Notes: a model not told the origin generated them from the letters alone. A DNA stretch of 64,000 nt from Ureibacillus composti (GCA_030348875.1 JAUCEP010000002.1:1381001-1445000), one strand, 5' to 3'; positions 25,700 through 34,537 are shown, counted from the stretch's first letter. Numbers and translations are program-made.

Positions 25700-26404
25700 T
25701 TAACTTCCTAGTTTTTTAAGGATTTTTTGTCGTTCAGCTTCGAAATCAATATTTTCATCTTCATCAATGGCTTGAGTTTGATTACGGTTGTAAAACCAAT
25801 GTGGTATCGATTCCGTTCTTTTAGGAGAACTAGATCGATTTTTTCTTTTGGTTTGTTTTGATTGATTTTCAAAATGATTGGTAGAGGCGTGCGACTTTGG
25901 AGCACCATTTCTCTCTTTTTTAATCTCTGTTTTATTTTTTATGTAGTAATCTATTGGTATTGCTGACGTCAATTTGTCGTGTTGGTGAACGTCATTTTGT
26001 CGAGTTGGTACCTGACAATTTGACGGAGTGGATTGTGTCAAGTTGTCATTTGCCTGATCGTCAATTTGACTAGATGGCGTATCGTCAAGTTGTTCAACTA
26101 AGTCATAGTTAATGCTGTACCATTTTGTGCGATCAGCTTTCATTTTGTTGAATTTGCCTACGATAATGTACCCTTCTGATTCCAACTTTTTTAGGGTGCG
26201 CTCAATTGTTCTCTTCGACCAAAATGGAAATTCTTCATTCCATGAATCGAGAGTTTTATATATCCATGTATGCCCTTCGACTTGCTTGTTTGATCGCTGT
26301 AGCCAGTAATGGATTTGTTGCAGGATGATGGCTTCGTTTAGCCCGATTTTCTTTGCAAGTGTTGGTAAAACTTGTAGTGGTGATTCCTTGATTAATAGTT
26401 TCAT
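25700..26404 (-). CDS. Replication-initiator-like protein, long paralogue 4
   Basis: The 234-residue protein starts with MKLLIKESPLQVLPTLAKKI and the winged helix NEAIILQQIHYWLQRSN / WIYKTLDSWNEEFPFWSKRT / IERTLKKLESEGYIIVG, closing with TKWYSINYDLVEQL. That layout is typical of phage and plasmid replication proteins. Residues 120-234 are a low-complexity basic and polar tail (KQTKRKNRSSSPKRTESIPH) ending in an acidic helix. It is probably the ancestral full-length member from which the three short copies arose. No helicase loader or other replication gene lies beside it. Confidence 0.6.
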   Translation of the reverse strand: MKLLIKESPLQVLPTLAKKIGLNEAIILQQIHYWLQRSNKQVEGHTWIYKTLDSWNEEFPFWSKRTIERTLKKLESEGYIIVGKFNKMKADRTKWYSINYDLVEQLDDTPSSQIDDQANDNLTQSTPSNCQVPTRQNDVHQHDKLTSAIPIDYYIKNKTEIKKERNGAPKSHASTNHFENQSKQTKRKNRSSSPKRTESIPHWFYNRNQTQAIDEDENIDFEAERQKILKKLGS

Positions 26405-26427
26405 TGGTTAGTGCTCCTTTTTTAGGT

Positions 26428-26542
26428 GTACCAGGTACTGGAACGATTCTTAAGATTCAGAATACTTTGGGTACCTGGTACGCATAAGATTCAGAATTGT
26501 GTGGGGACCAGGTACTCGAAGAATTGAATCGAGTACCAGGTA
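26428..26542. repeat. Cluster of GTACC-rich inverted repeats
   Basis: GTACCAGGTAC (26428-26438) faces GGTACCTGGTAC (26470-26481), and GGTACTCGA (26511-26519) faces TCGAGTACC (26529-26537). AAGATTCAGAAT occurs twice inside. The cluster fills the gap between the sigma-factor stop and the next gene on the minus strand and can fold into long hairpins, so it may act as a terminator. Confidence 0.6.
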
Positions 26543-26546
26543 CGTT

Positions 26547-27038
26547 TTACCGTTTTAGTTCAATGCGCAATTTTTTCAATAAGCGATCACGGCGTTTCTT
26601 AAGTGCTGCGACCGATGCTCCGTATTTTTCCGTCAGTTCCTCGTATTTGTAATGGTAGTAATACAGATCCTTCAGTAGTTCGAATTCTTCAGCAGTCAAA
26701 TAGTCTTCTAACAATTCAAATGTAGCCGCATGGTCATATGCCATGTGTTTGATTTCCATATATTTTTGGGCGGCTGCCAACTTGTCGTTTTCGTATGGTT
26801 TGTAATGCTCGGTATGTTGATTGTCTTTTCGCATTTCTTCGTAAATAACCGTCAACATGGTGCGGTAGGCGTAGGGGGCAAAGTGACCACGAGTGGGTTC
26901 ATACTTTTGCCACGCCTGCCAAAGGGCAATTCTAGCGGTTTGTCGATAGTGTTCATAATTTTTGTACACGTGTGCTTTTCGTAAAATACTGGATATCATC
27001 GGCTCGTATTGTTCGAGCACTTGTTCAAATTCCTCCAT
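26547..27038 (-). CDS. Small sigma-70-family RNA polymerase sigma factor
   Basis: This 163-residue protein has sigma region 2 near residues 1-80 (MISSILRKAHVYKNYEHYRQ, then RIALWQAWQKYEPTRGHFAP, AYRTMLTVIYEEMR) and a region-4-like helix-turn-helix at the end (LTAEEFELLKDLYYYHYKYE, EKYGASVAALKKRRDRLLKK). It has no obvious region 3 and looks like an extracytoplasmic-type or SigH/ComX-like minimal factor. ATG 27038 has GGAG at 7 bases. A TTG eleven codons upstream (27071) is the alternative. No anti-sigma gene is adjacent; a ComK-like gene is divergent. Confidence 0.65.
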   Translation of the reverse strand: MEEFEQVLEQYEPMISSILRKAHVYKNYEHYRQTARIALWQAWQKYEPTRGHFAPYAYRTMLTVIYEEMRKDNQHTEHYKPYENDKLAAAQKYMEIKHMAYDHAATFELLEDYLTAEEFELLKDLYYYHYKYEELTEKYGASVAALKKRRDRLLKKLRIELKR

Positions 27039-27213
27039 TCTGTCGCTCCAAGCGACCTGTGCACAAGTCAATATTCCCGGGTGCTTTTATCGTAAATGGG
27101 AAATGGAAGGGAATCGAAAATGTTACTGAGGGATACATCGAGTGAATTGCGCAGTTTAGGTAGGTGCATTGGTTCGATAGATGAGATGGGTTGTGGGGAT
27201 TGTGAGTTTTTGT

Positions 27214-27242
27214 CGGGACGGGGGGACAGGTACCTTGTCCCG
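27214..27242. repeat. GGGACA repeat, form A
   Basis: First copy of the dispersed palindromic family: arms CGGGAC and GTCCCG around GGGGGACAGGTACC. It lies between the divergent sigma and ComK-like genes. Confidence 0.7.
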
Positions 27243-27392
27243 CTTGTTTCTTAATAGGAATAAGAGTGAGTGATCTTATAGCTTTTATTCACTAGTTTGT
27301 TAGTTTTATTTTAAGAAAATGTAAAGTTTGTAAATATTTGTCGTAAAGTGTTGTCGGAAGCGGCTTGATATTTTACATTATTCATAACAAAG

Positions 27393-27418
27393 TACCTAAT
27401 CTCTTTTAGGTATTTTTT
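27393..27418 (+). terminator. Terminator-like hairpin just upstream of the ComK-like gene
   Basis: TACCTAA (27393-27399) pairs with TTAGGTA (27406-27412), followed by TTTTTT. It ends only 24 bases before the TTG start, so it may be a leader attenuator. Confidence 0.55.
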
Positions 27419-27442
27419 CTTAACTAGGATAGGAGGTGTTTC

Positions 27443-27979
27443 TTGAGGGTAGAAAATCATATAAATTGTGTTTCACTTGTCAAATTCAAAAATAAGGAGG
27501 ATTCGATTTTGAAATATCGTAAATTTTGGCATTTTATCAAGAATAATAAGATCATTGCGATCTTCCCTCATTATGACGGAGAAAACTCATCTATGATATA
27601 TACGCATCAAGAACACTTCTGTTTAGAGGAAAAGGCTAATGAAGCTATGGACCGATTTTGTAAATTATACGGATCTAGCATAGAGGGGAGAAAAAGTGCA
27701 ACTCGAGATCGCTTAGGTTATCGAAAAAATGTCCCGATTCTTGTGACACCAAATGATGCAGCATTCCCTCTACCAAGTCAGTACAACAACGAAGAGATCT
27801 GGATTATCGACTTAGACTTCTATATTGAAGAACTTAGCCCCAATAAGTGTAAAATCGTGTACCCAAATGATGTATCGTTTATCATCCCATTATCAAAAAG
27901 AGCAGTATTAGCCAGAAGAGCAAGAGCGTTAGAGGTACTACGTGCTTTTACATATCCAGTTGGACCACTAGCCGCTTAA
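27443..27979 (+). CDS. comK: ComK-family competence regulator
   Basis: The 178-residue protein matches ComK, the master activator of genetic competence in Bacillus. The segment YGSSIEGRKSATRD near residues 73-86, PILVTPNDAAFPLPS near 96-110 and the ending of the core (IIDLDFYIEEL) follow the ComK pattern. It lacks the C-terminal tail that MecA recognises in B. subtilis ComK (192 residues), so its turnover may differ. TTG 27443 has AGGAGGTG a few bases upstream. A hairpin with a T-run lies in the leader. A sigma-like gene is divergent. It could be a second, ComK2-like copy. Confidence 0.75.
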   Translation: MRVENHINCVSLVKFKNKEDSILKYRKFWHFIKNNKIIAIFPHYDGENSSMIYTHQEHFCLEEKANEAMDRFCKLYGSSIEGRKSATRDRLGYRKNVPILVTPNDAAFPLPSQYNNEEIWIIDLDFYIEELSPNKCKIVYPNDVSFIIPLSKRAVLARRARALEVLRAFTYPVGPLAA

Positions 27980-27981
27980 GG

Positions 27982-28011
27982 TGGGACATAGGGGACAGGT
28001 ACCGCGTCCCA
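27982..28011. repeat. GGGACA repeat, form A, after the ComK-like gene
   Basis: TGGGACATAGGGGACAGGT followed by ACC and GTCCCA. It begins three bases after the stop codon. Confidence 0.75.
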
Positions 28012-28126
28012 TTACACATAATTTTTACATGTAAAAACACTTGTGTCACAGAGTCATGAGGAAAGATTCTTGTACCTAGGGGACATATGATATAAGAACA
28101 ATTAGTAAAGTTACATCGGAAATAAA

Positions 28127-28167
28127 AAGGATGACCTAAAATTAAACTTTTGGGTTATCCTCTTTTT
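28127..28167 (+). terminator. Terminator downstream of the ComK-like gene
   Basis: AGGATGACC (28128-28136) followed by TAAAA pairs with TTTTGGGTTATCCT, followed by CTTTTT. It lies about 150 bases beyond the stop. Confidence 0.65.
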
Positions 28168-28233
28168 CATTACTTGGAGCTTTGCTTTCTACACAATTTA
28201 TTCTTTACCGTAATAAAAACCTAGGTGTGAATT

Positions 28234-28560
28234 ACAGTAATACAGTAATACTGTAATTGCGGAATTTTGATTTAACTAAAGGATATTGGAAAAACACCGA
28301 TGAAAACGCATATAAAACTAGTATTTATAATTTTAAAAATTTACTGTAAATTTAAAAAGTTTTGTGATAACATAAAAAATACAGTAATACAGTAATACTG
28401 TAATTGCGGAATTTTCATTTAACTAAAGGATATTGGAAAAACACCGATGAAAACGCTTATAAAACTAGTATTTATAATTTTGAAAATTTACTGTAAATTT
28501 AAAAAGTTTTGTGATAACATAAAAAATACAGTAATACTGAAATGTAAATTCTGGTATTAC
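28234..28560 (+). promoter_or_regulatory. Tandem 147-bp duplication with ACAGTA/TACTGT palindromes upstream of the XRE regulator
   Basis: A 147-base unit starting at 28234 is repeated at 28381 with a few changes, and a third partial copy starts at 28528. Each unit begins with ACAGTAATACAGTAATACTG, which contains the odd palindrome ACAGTA-A-TACTGT. It also contains AAATTTACTGTAAATTT, a 17-base palindrome (28338-28354 in unit 1). The block ends about 40 bases before the XRE-cupin start, so these are likely operators for that regulator. Confidence 0.65.
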
Positions 28561-28599
28561 TGAAATTACATCCCAGAATTTATCATTGGAGGTTAAGCT

Positions 28600-29142
28600 G
28601 TGGAAGAATTATCGACTAAAATCCGAGAAATAAGAAATGAAAGGAACTTAACGTTAAAAGAATTGAGTGAAAAAACAGGATTATCTATAAGTTTTTTATC
28701 TCAAGTTGAGAGAGCTTCTTCTTCAATTGCTATAACTTCTTTAAAGAAAATAGCAGACGCTTTAGAGGTTCCAATCACAAACTTTTTCGAGGATTTTTCA
28801 AATGAGAATTATCAGGTGAAAAAAGAAGAACAAAAACCATTTAAATTAGTAGGTTCTAGCGTTGTTTATACGAGGCTTGGTGGAGAGTTTTCAGGCAGAA
28901 ATATTGAGCCATTACTCGTCACTTTTCCTCCAGGACCTAATCCTGAAAAAAACTTTAGTCATCCCGGAGAGGAATTTTATTATGTTCTCGAAGGAGAATT
29001 ATTGTTTGAGGTAGATGGAAAGGAATATTCGGTAAAGGCCGGTGACTCTATTCATTTTCCGTCAACTCTTTCACATTCGGTAAAAAACCCATTGGAAATT
29101 GATGCAAAGGTTCTTAGTGTAGTAACACCAGTTATTTTTTAG
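28600..29142 (+). CDS. XRE-family regulator with C-terminal cupin sensor domain
   Basis: The 180-residue protein has an N-terminal helix-turn-helix (LTLKELSEKTGLSISFLSQV, then ITSLKKIADALEVPITNFF; residues 17-62). It also has a C-terminal cupin barrel (FSHPGEEFYYVLEGELLFEV, VKAGDSIHFPSTLSHSVKN; residues 125-170) that normally binds a small ligand. This family controls amine, amino-acid and purine catabolism. It starts with GTG after a GGAGGTT site and lies 45 bases before the hydantoinase operon, which it probably controls through the palindromes upstream. Confidence 0.85.
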   Translation: MEELSTKIREIRNERNLTLKELSEKTGLSISFLSQVERASSSIAITSLKKIADALEVPITNFFEDFSNENYQVKKEEQKPFKLVGSSVVYTRLGGEFSGRNIEPLLVTFPPGPNPEKNFSHPGEEFYYVLEGELLFEVDGKEYSVKAGDSIHFPSTLSHSVKNPLEIDAKVLSVVTPVIF

Positions 29143-29187
29143 TAGCTGTATTTAATAGATTTATCAAATATGAAAGGTGGTTAGATT

Positions 29188-31230
29188 ATGAGAGTAGCAA
29201 CAGATATTGGAGGAACTTTTACAGATTTAGTTTATATCGATGAACAGGGTAAGGTGGGTGTAGCTAAAAGTCATACAACACCTCCTAACTTTGAAAATGG
29301 TGTACTAAATGTTATTGAGGTAAGTGGGATCAAGACTGAGGAACTTGAAACTTTTATTCATGGTACGACAGTTATTATTAATGCTTTAACTGAACGAAAG
29401 GGAGTAAAGACTGGACTAATTACAACTAAAGGATTTAGAGATGTATTGGAAATTGCTCGTGGTAATAGGCCTGATTTATTTAATATTCAATATAAAAAAC
29501 CTACCCCTTTTGTCCCTCGTTATTTACGTCAAGAAGTAGCAGAACGCTTAAATTATAAGGGTGAAGTTATTCAAGAATTAGAAAAAGAACGGGTTAAGGA
29601 AATCATTGAGTATTTCAAAAAAGAACAAGTAGAAGCGATTGCCGTTTCTTACCTACATGCATACAGTAATCCGGTTCATGAGATTGAAACGGTTCAGTTA
29701 ATTAAAGAGCTATGGCCAGAAGTGGCTGTAACTGCATCCTACGAAGTAACAAGAGAATGGCGAGAATATGAACGCACAAGTACAACTGTCCTAAATTCCT
29801 ATGTAAAGCCGATCGCTTCTACTTATATCGAACGCCTTGAAAAAGAATTAAGTAAAACCATTCATTCATCTAACAAATATATTATGCAATCTAATGGTGG
29901 TACAACTACTTTTGAACAATCAAAGAAAACTCCGATTAACATGGTTGAATCTGGTCCTGTAGCAGGCATTTATGGGGCTGCAATACTAGGTAAAATTCTT
30001 GGTGAAGAAAACATTATCGCTTTTGACATTGGTGGAACAACAGCAAAATGTTCTCTTATTGATCATGGCGAAGTGAAAGTTACAACAGAATACAATATCG
30101 AACGAAATGATCGCACTGCAGGTTATCCAATCAAAGTTCCAGTTGTAGATATCGTTGAGATTGGGAACGGTGGAGGATCTATTGCATGGATCGATGACGG
30201 TGGCTCTTTAAGAGTTGGTCCTCAATCTGCAGGTGCACTACCAGGTCCGATTGCATATGGAAAAGGTGGGTCTGAACCTACTACAACAGATGCAAATCTA
30301 ATAGTAGGCCGACTTTCTCCAATAAACTTTGATAATGAAGTAGATATGGAAATGGTAAAGGCAGTCATTGATGAAAAAATAGCTAGTAGATTCGATATTA
30401 CATCTGAAGCTGCAGCATTAGGTATTATTCGTATTGCAAATTCTAACATGCTAAATGCTCTTAAGTTGATTTCTGTTAGAAAAGGATATGATCCACGTGA
30501 ATTTACTCTAGTTGCTTTTGGAGGCGGAGGTTCTATGCATGCTCCAGCTCTTGCAAAAGAATTAGGTGTTAAAAAGGTGATTGTGCCGGTTGCAGCTTCC
30601 GTATTCTCAGCGTGGGGAATGTTAATGACTGATTTACGTCACGACTATATTCAAACATATATTCGTCGTGTAGATGAAATAAATTATGACGAATTTAATC
30701 ACATGCTTGCTGACCAAGAAAGCAAAGCATTAGCGCAATATTTAGATGAAGGTGTAGCAGAAGAACGTGTGATGTTTACTAGATTTATAGATATTCGTTA
30801 TCTTGGACAAGAGCATACAGTGAAGGTTCCAGTACCTAATGGTGTCGTAACAAAAGAGGAAATGAAAACTGTGATTCAAAAGTTCCACGATACGCATGAG
30901 CAACTTTACACATTTAAATTAGAAGGTAGTCCTACAGAGATTGTAAACCTTCATTTAATTGCATTTGGATCTGTCCAAAAACCTGAATTATCGACAATAG
31001 AAAACAATGGATTGGATGTACAAGATGCACTAAAAGAAGTTAGACCTGTCTTATACGAAGAACATGGATGGATTGATACTCAAGTATTTGAGAGAGAAAA
31101 GTTAAATCCCAATGTATACCTAGAAGGTCCTGTGATTGTAGAGGAATCATCAGCTTCAACAGTTGTGTATCCAGGTCAATCTGTAACTGTTGATTTATAT
31201 GGAAACTTAATTATTGAGATGGGGGTGTAA
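29188..31230 (+). CDS. Hydantoinase/oxoprolinase subunit A (HyuA-like ATPase)
   Basis: The 680-residue protein has the ASKHA-type ATPase signatures of the ATP-dependent hydantoinase/5-oxoprolinase family. These are ATDIGGTFTDLVYID at residues 4-18, FDIGGTTAKCSLI near 280, and EIGNGGGSIAWID with GPQSAGALPGP near 325-350. It contains the Hydant_A_N and Hydantoinase_A domains. With subunit B it opens a lactam or hydantoin ring using ATP. The exact substrate (hydantoin, N-methylhydantoin, 5-oxoproline or similar) cannot be read. The gene is followed after 4 bases by subunit B. Confidence 0.9.
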   Translation: MRVATDIGGTFTDLVYIDEQGKVGVAKSHTTPPNFENGVLNVIEVSGIKTEELETFIHGTTVIINALTERKGVKTGLITTKGFRDVLEIARGNRPDLFNIQYKKPTPFVPRYLRQEVAERLNYKGEVIQELEKERVKEIIEYFKKEQVEAIAVSYLHAYSNPVHEIETVQLIKELWPEVAVTASYEVTREWREYERTSTTVLNSYVKPIASTYIERLEKELSKTIHSSNKYIMQSNGGTTTFEQSKKTPINMVESGPVAGIYGAAILGKILGEENIIAFDIGGTTAKCSLIDHGEVKVTTEYNIERNDRTAGYPIKVPVVDIVEIGNGGGSIAWIDDGGSLRVGPQSAGALPGPIAYGKGGSEPTTTDANLIVGRLSPINFDNEVDMEMVKAVIDEKIASRFDITSEAAALGIIRIANSNMLNALKLISVRKGYDPREFTLVAFGGGGSMHAPALAKELGVKKVIVPVAASVFSAWGMLMTDLRHDYIQTYIRRVDEINYDEFNHMLADQESKALAQYLDEGVAEERVMFTRFIDIRYLGQEHTVKVPVPNGVVTKEEMKTVIQKFHDTHEQLYTFKLEGSPTEIVNLHLIAFGSVQKPELSTIENNGLDVQDALKEVRPVLYEEHGWIDTQVFEREKLNPNVYLEGPVIVEESSASTVVYPGQSVTVDLYGNLIIEMGV

Positions 31231-31234
31231 GCAT

Positions 31235-32992
31235 ATGGAAAAAACAATTAATCCAACAGTAGTAGATGCTTTTACTTTAGATATTGTTAAGGATTCTTTA
31301 ATCGCAATTGGTGAAGAAATGTTCTATGCGTTAGCTCGTACTTCAATGAGTCCAATTATATATGAAGTTTTAGATTATGCGAGTGGTCTAACTGATTCAA
31401 AAGGCCAACTCTTAACCCAAGGCAATGGGGTAACTGGGTTTATCGGAATGCTTACTTTCATGGTTAAAGAGACTTTAGAAAAGTACAACAAGTCAGGGGA
31501 TTTAAAACCAGGGGACATCATTTTAATTAATGATCCTTATGGCGGAGGGGGATCCCATTTATGTGATGTTGGTTTGGTTATGCCGATCTTCCATGAGGGT
31601 GAATTAATTGCTTTCTCTGCTAACAAGGCACATTGGACAGAAGTTGGTGGGAAAGATGCTGGTTCAATGTCGACAAATTCAACAGAAATCTATCAAGAAG
31701 GATTGCAATTTCCTTGCGTAAAACTTTATAACCAAGGGGTTTTAAATGAAGCGGTTGTGGAAATTATTCGAGCTAATGTGAGATTCCCAGATTTATCATT
31801 AGGAGATATGTGGGCTCAAGTAGCAGCTTTAAAAACTGGAGAAAGACGGGTTCAAGAATTATGCGACAAGTATGATAAAAAAACTGTTAAAAATTCTATT
31901 AACTACTTATTAGATCATGGAGAGCAAATTGCGCTTAAATCATTAAGAGATTTACCTAAGGGAACTTTCGAAGCAGTTGACTACATTGATGATGACGGAA
32001 TTGAAAAGGGACCATTTAAAGTACAAGTAAAGGTTGAGATTACAGATGATGAATTTATTTGTGACTTTAGAGGGAGCCATCCTCAAGTAACGGGTTCCAT
32101 TAACTGTACACTAACTGGATTAGTTTCTGCAGTTCGAACTATATATCTTGCTATAACGAATCCATCACAAGATGTAAACGATGGTTCTTTCCGCCCTCTA
32201 CGTGTCATTACAGATGAAGGGTCAATCTTCAATGCAGTTCGCCCTGCACCTGTATCGATGTATTGGGAGTCAATGTTGTTTGGTACAGACTTAGTTTGGA
32301 AAGCTCTAGCACCATTAGTACCAAATCGTTTATCGGCAGGTCATTTCTTATCGGTTTGTGTTGCTATTCTTGGTGGGAAACATCAGGACACAAATGAACC
32401 ATTTTTAATTGTTGAACCATCTGTAGGAGGATGGGGAGGAGATCAAGAAAAAGATGGTGCGTCTGCTCAATTCTGTATTCTAGATGGTGAAACGTTTAAT
32501 ATTCCTGTAGAAGTTTGTGAAACTAGAAATGGTGTTTTGGTAGATGAGTATAGTTTAAATACAGATGGAATGGGCGCTGGAGAGTTCCGAGGTGGATATG
32601 GAGTTAAAAGAGCATATCGCTCATTAACAGACAATCAATACTTTACAGGATCCTTTGGTCGTCATAAATATAACACTTGGGGAACAAAAGAAGGTAAAGA
32701 AGGTTCTACTAACTACTTTGAATTTATTAAGAGTAATGGAGAAACTTCAGAACCGTTTGGAAAGTATAATCAATACCCATTAAGCAAAAATGATGTCACA
32801 AGACTTGTTACAGGTACAGGTGGTGGATACGGAAATCCGTTAGATCGACCAATCGATAAAGTAATTTGGGATGTGAAAAATGAATATATCACGGTAGAAC
32901 AAGCCCAAAAAGACTATGGTGTGACTTTGAATCCAGAAACGCTAGATGTAGTCGAATTATCATTAGAGCGCCAACAAAGGGAGGTTCTTTAA
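31235..32992 (+). CDS. Hydantoinase/oxoprolinase subunit B (HyuB-like)
   Basis: The 585-residue protein has the Hydantoinase_B fold throughout: LDIVKDSLIAIGEEMFYALA at the N-terminus, GDIILINDPYGGGGSHLCDV near residue 98, WTEVGGKDAGSMSTNSTEIY near 142, and GGYGVKRAYRSL with GTGGGYGNPLDRP near the C-terminus. It supplies the hydrolytic half of the ATP-dependent ring-opening enzyme. ATG 31235 follows GGGGGTG by 7 bases; a longer frame from TTG 31214 overlaps subunit A and is less likely. Its stop is immediately followed by the cupin start. Confidence 0.9.
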   Translation: MEKTINPTVVDAFTLDIVKDSLIAIGEEMFYALARTSMSPIIYEVLDYASGLTDSKGQLLTQGNGVTGFIGMLTFMVKETLEKYNKSGDLKPGDIILINDPYGGGGSHLCDVGLVMPIFHEGELIAFSANKAHWTEVGGKDAGSMSTNSTEIYQEGLQFPCVKLYNQGVLNEAVVEIIRANVRFPDLSLGDMWAQVAALKTGERRVQELCDKYDKKTVKNSINYLLDHGEQIALKSLRDLPKGTFEAVDYIDDDGIEKGPFKVQVKVEITDDEFICDFRGSHPQVTGSINCTLTGLVSAVRTIYLAITNPSQDVNDGSFRPLRVITDEGSIFNAVRPAPVSMYWESMLFGTDLVWKALAPLVPNRLSAGHFLSVCVAILGGKHQDTNEPFLIVEPSVGGWGGDQEKDGASAQFCILDGETFNIPVEVCETRNGVLVDEYSLNTDGMGAGEFRGGYGVKRAYRSLTDNQYFTGSFGRHKYNTWGTKEGKEGSTNYFEFIKSNGETSEPFGKYNQYPLSKNDVTRLVTGTGGGYGNPLDRPIDKVIWDVKNEYITVEQAQKDYGVTLNPETLDVVELSLERQQREVL

Positions 32993-33328
32993 ATGGAGAT
33001 TGTAGCAACTAGTGACGTGAAAAAAAGTGACAAACCGGGAGTTGTTTTAAAAACTATTTTTGATGAATCGGTCGTTGAGGGAGGAAAAGCTACTTTTGGA
33101 ACAGTAACAATTCCACCTGGAGCTAGAATCCCGTTAGAGGGTACTGGCTCTCATATTGAGGATGAGTATGGCTTCGTAATAAAGGGCTCTATGGTTACTA
33201 TGAGTGGTGGAAAGGAATATAGAGTGGCAGCTGGACAGGCAACATTTATTCCACACGGAGAAGAACATTGGGCATACAACGATGGCGAAGAAGAATGCGA
33301 AATCGTATGGGCATTAGTTTCTAGATAA
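32993..33328 (+). CDS. Small cupin-domain protein
   Basis: The 111-residue protein is a single cupin barrel with the two motifs PPGARIPLEGTGSHIEDEYG (residues 42-61) and AAGQATFIPHGEEHWAYND (residues 80-98). Metal-binding histidines and glutamates are present. The ATG directly follows the subunit B stop, and AAAGGGAGG lies at the end of that gene, so translation is coupled. It may bind the pathway substrate or catalyse a small isomerisation; its function is not known. Confidence 0.8.
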   Translation: MEIVATSDVKKSDKPGVVLKTIFDESVVEGGKATFGTVTIPPGARIPLEGTGSHIEDEYGFVIKGSMVTMSGGKEYRVAAGQATFIPHGEEHWAYNDGEEECEIVWALVSR

Positions 33329-33337
33329 GAAAAGACA

Positions 33338-33379
33338 AGATTCCTTCTATTATTTAATTGCCAGTAATAGAAGGAATCT
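33338..33379 (+). terminator. Long perfect hairpin between cupin and M24 genes
   Basis: AGATTCCTTCTATTA (33338-33352) pairs perfectly over 15 bases with TAATAGAAGGAATCT (33365-33379). Only ATTTAAAAA follows, so it may be a weak terminator or an mRNA stabiliser that separates expression levels in the operon. Confidence 0.6.
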
Positions 33380-33401
33380 ATTTAAAAAGGAGATAGATCA
33401 A

Positions 33402-34490
33402 TTGGTTTACCAAAATCGTATTGAAAAGGCTCAAGGTATTTTAGAAGAATTAGAATTGGATGCACTTTTAGTAACATCTCCAACAAATTTTTTTTATTTT
33501 AGCGGAACTTGGTTAGATTCCCATGAACGATTACAGGCAATTTTAATAAACAAAGTTGGACAGCCCATTATGGTGATACATGAAATGTCAAAAGAAGAAA
33601 TTGATCATCCTAGCCTATTTAAAACAGTGCTTTGGAAGGATGGTGACCAATCAATTCTGATATTAGAAAAGTTGCTACCTAGAGCAGGAGTAATATCTAT
33701 TGATAACCAATGGCCAAGCCAAAATCTAATAAATTTAATGAAGATGAATAACAATATGAAGTTTGTAGATAGTACTAGTGTCATAGGTAATTTAAGAGTG
33801 AAAAAAGATATGCATGAGATTGAATTACTAAAAAAATCAGGTGCTATAGCTGATGATGTTATAGGTAAAACAATAGATTTCATTAAAGCCGGTATGACTG
33901 AAGTGGAAGTGGTTAATGAAATCAAACGTCTGTTTAAAACTCACAATGTTGAGAAGATGTCCTTTAATCCTATAGTAGGTGCAGGGAAAAATGGAGCAAT
34001 TCCCCACCATTCTCCAGATGATACAAAAATATCAAACGGAGATATGGTGGTTATTGATTTAGGGGGTATCAAAGATCACTATTGTTCAGATATTACGAGA
34101 ACTATATTGATTGGAGATTATATAAGTGAAGAAATGAAAGAAGTATACAATACTGTTTTGGTTGCCCAAGAAGAGGCGATTAAAGCGATTAGACCAGGGA
34201 TCTCATTAAAAGAGATTGATAAAGTAGCAAGAGATATCATTACTGAGGCTGGTTACGGACCACAATTTACCCACAGAACAGGACATGGACTAGGAATAGA
34301 AGTTCATGAGGAGCCATTTGTGACGTTTAATAATGACCAACTTCTTGAGGAAGGTATGGTGATTAGCGTGGAGCCAGGAATTTATCTTTCTGATCAGTTC
34401 GGCGTAAGAATTGAAGATATTGTAGTGGTTACGGAAACTGGCTTTGAGCGTATTAATAATTATCCAAGAGAACTAATTGTTAAAAATTAA
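33402..34490 (+). CDS. M24-family metallohydrolase (Xaa-Pro peptidase/creatinase-like)
   Basis: The 362-residue protein has a creatinase-type N-terminal domain and a pita-bread M24 domain. All five metal ligands are visible: the two aspartates in VVIDLGGIKDHYCSDITRT, the histidine in HRTGHGLGIEVHE, and the glutamates in VISVEPGIYL and GVRIEDIVVV. TTG 33402 follows AAGGAGAT. Family members either cleave Xaa-Pro dipeptides or hydrolyse creatine-like amidines. Placement inside a hydantoinase operon favours action on the opened-ring product, which is inference. Confidence 0.85.
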   Translation: MVYQNRIEKAQGILEELELDALLVTSPTNFFYFSGTWLDSHERLQAILINKVGQPIMVIHEMSKEEIDHPSLFKTVLWKDGDQSILILEKLLPRAGVISIDNQWPSQNLINLMKMNNNMKFVDSTSVIGNLRVKKDMHEIELLKKSGAIADDVIGKTIDFIKAGMTEVEVVNEIKRLFKTHNVEKMSFNPIVGAGKNGAIPHHSPDDTKISNGDMVVIDLGGIKDHYCSDITRTILIGDYISEEMKEVYNTVLVAQEEAIKAIRPGISLKEIDKVARDIITEAGYGPQFTHRTGHGLGIEVHEEPFVTFNNDQLLEEGMVISVEPGIYLSDQFGVRIEDIVVVTETGFERINNYPRELIVKN

Positions 34491-34537
34491 TTTTTTTGAA
34501 TCTATAATTCAGAAAATTGGGAAAAGTGGTGAAGTGT

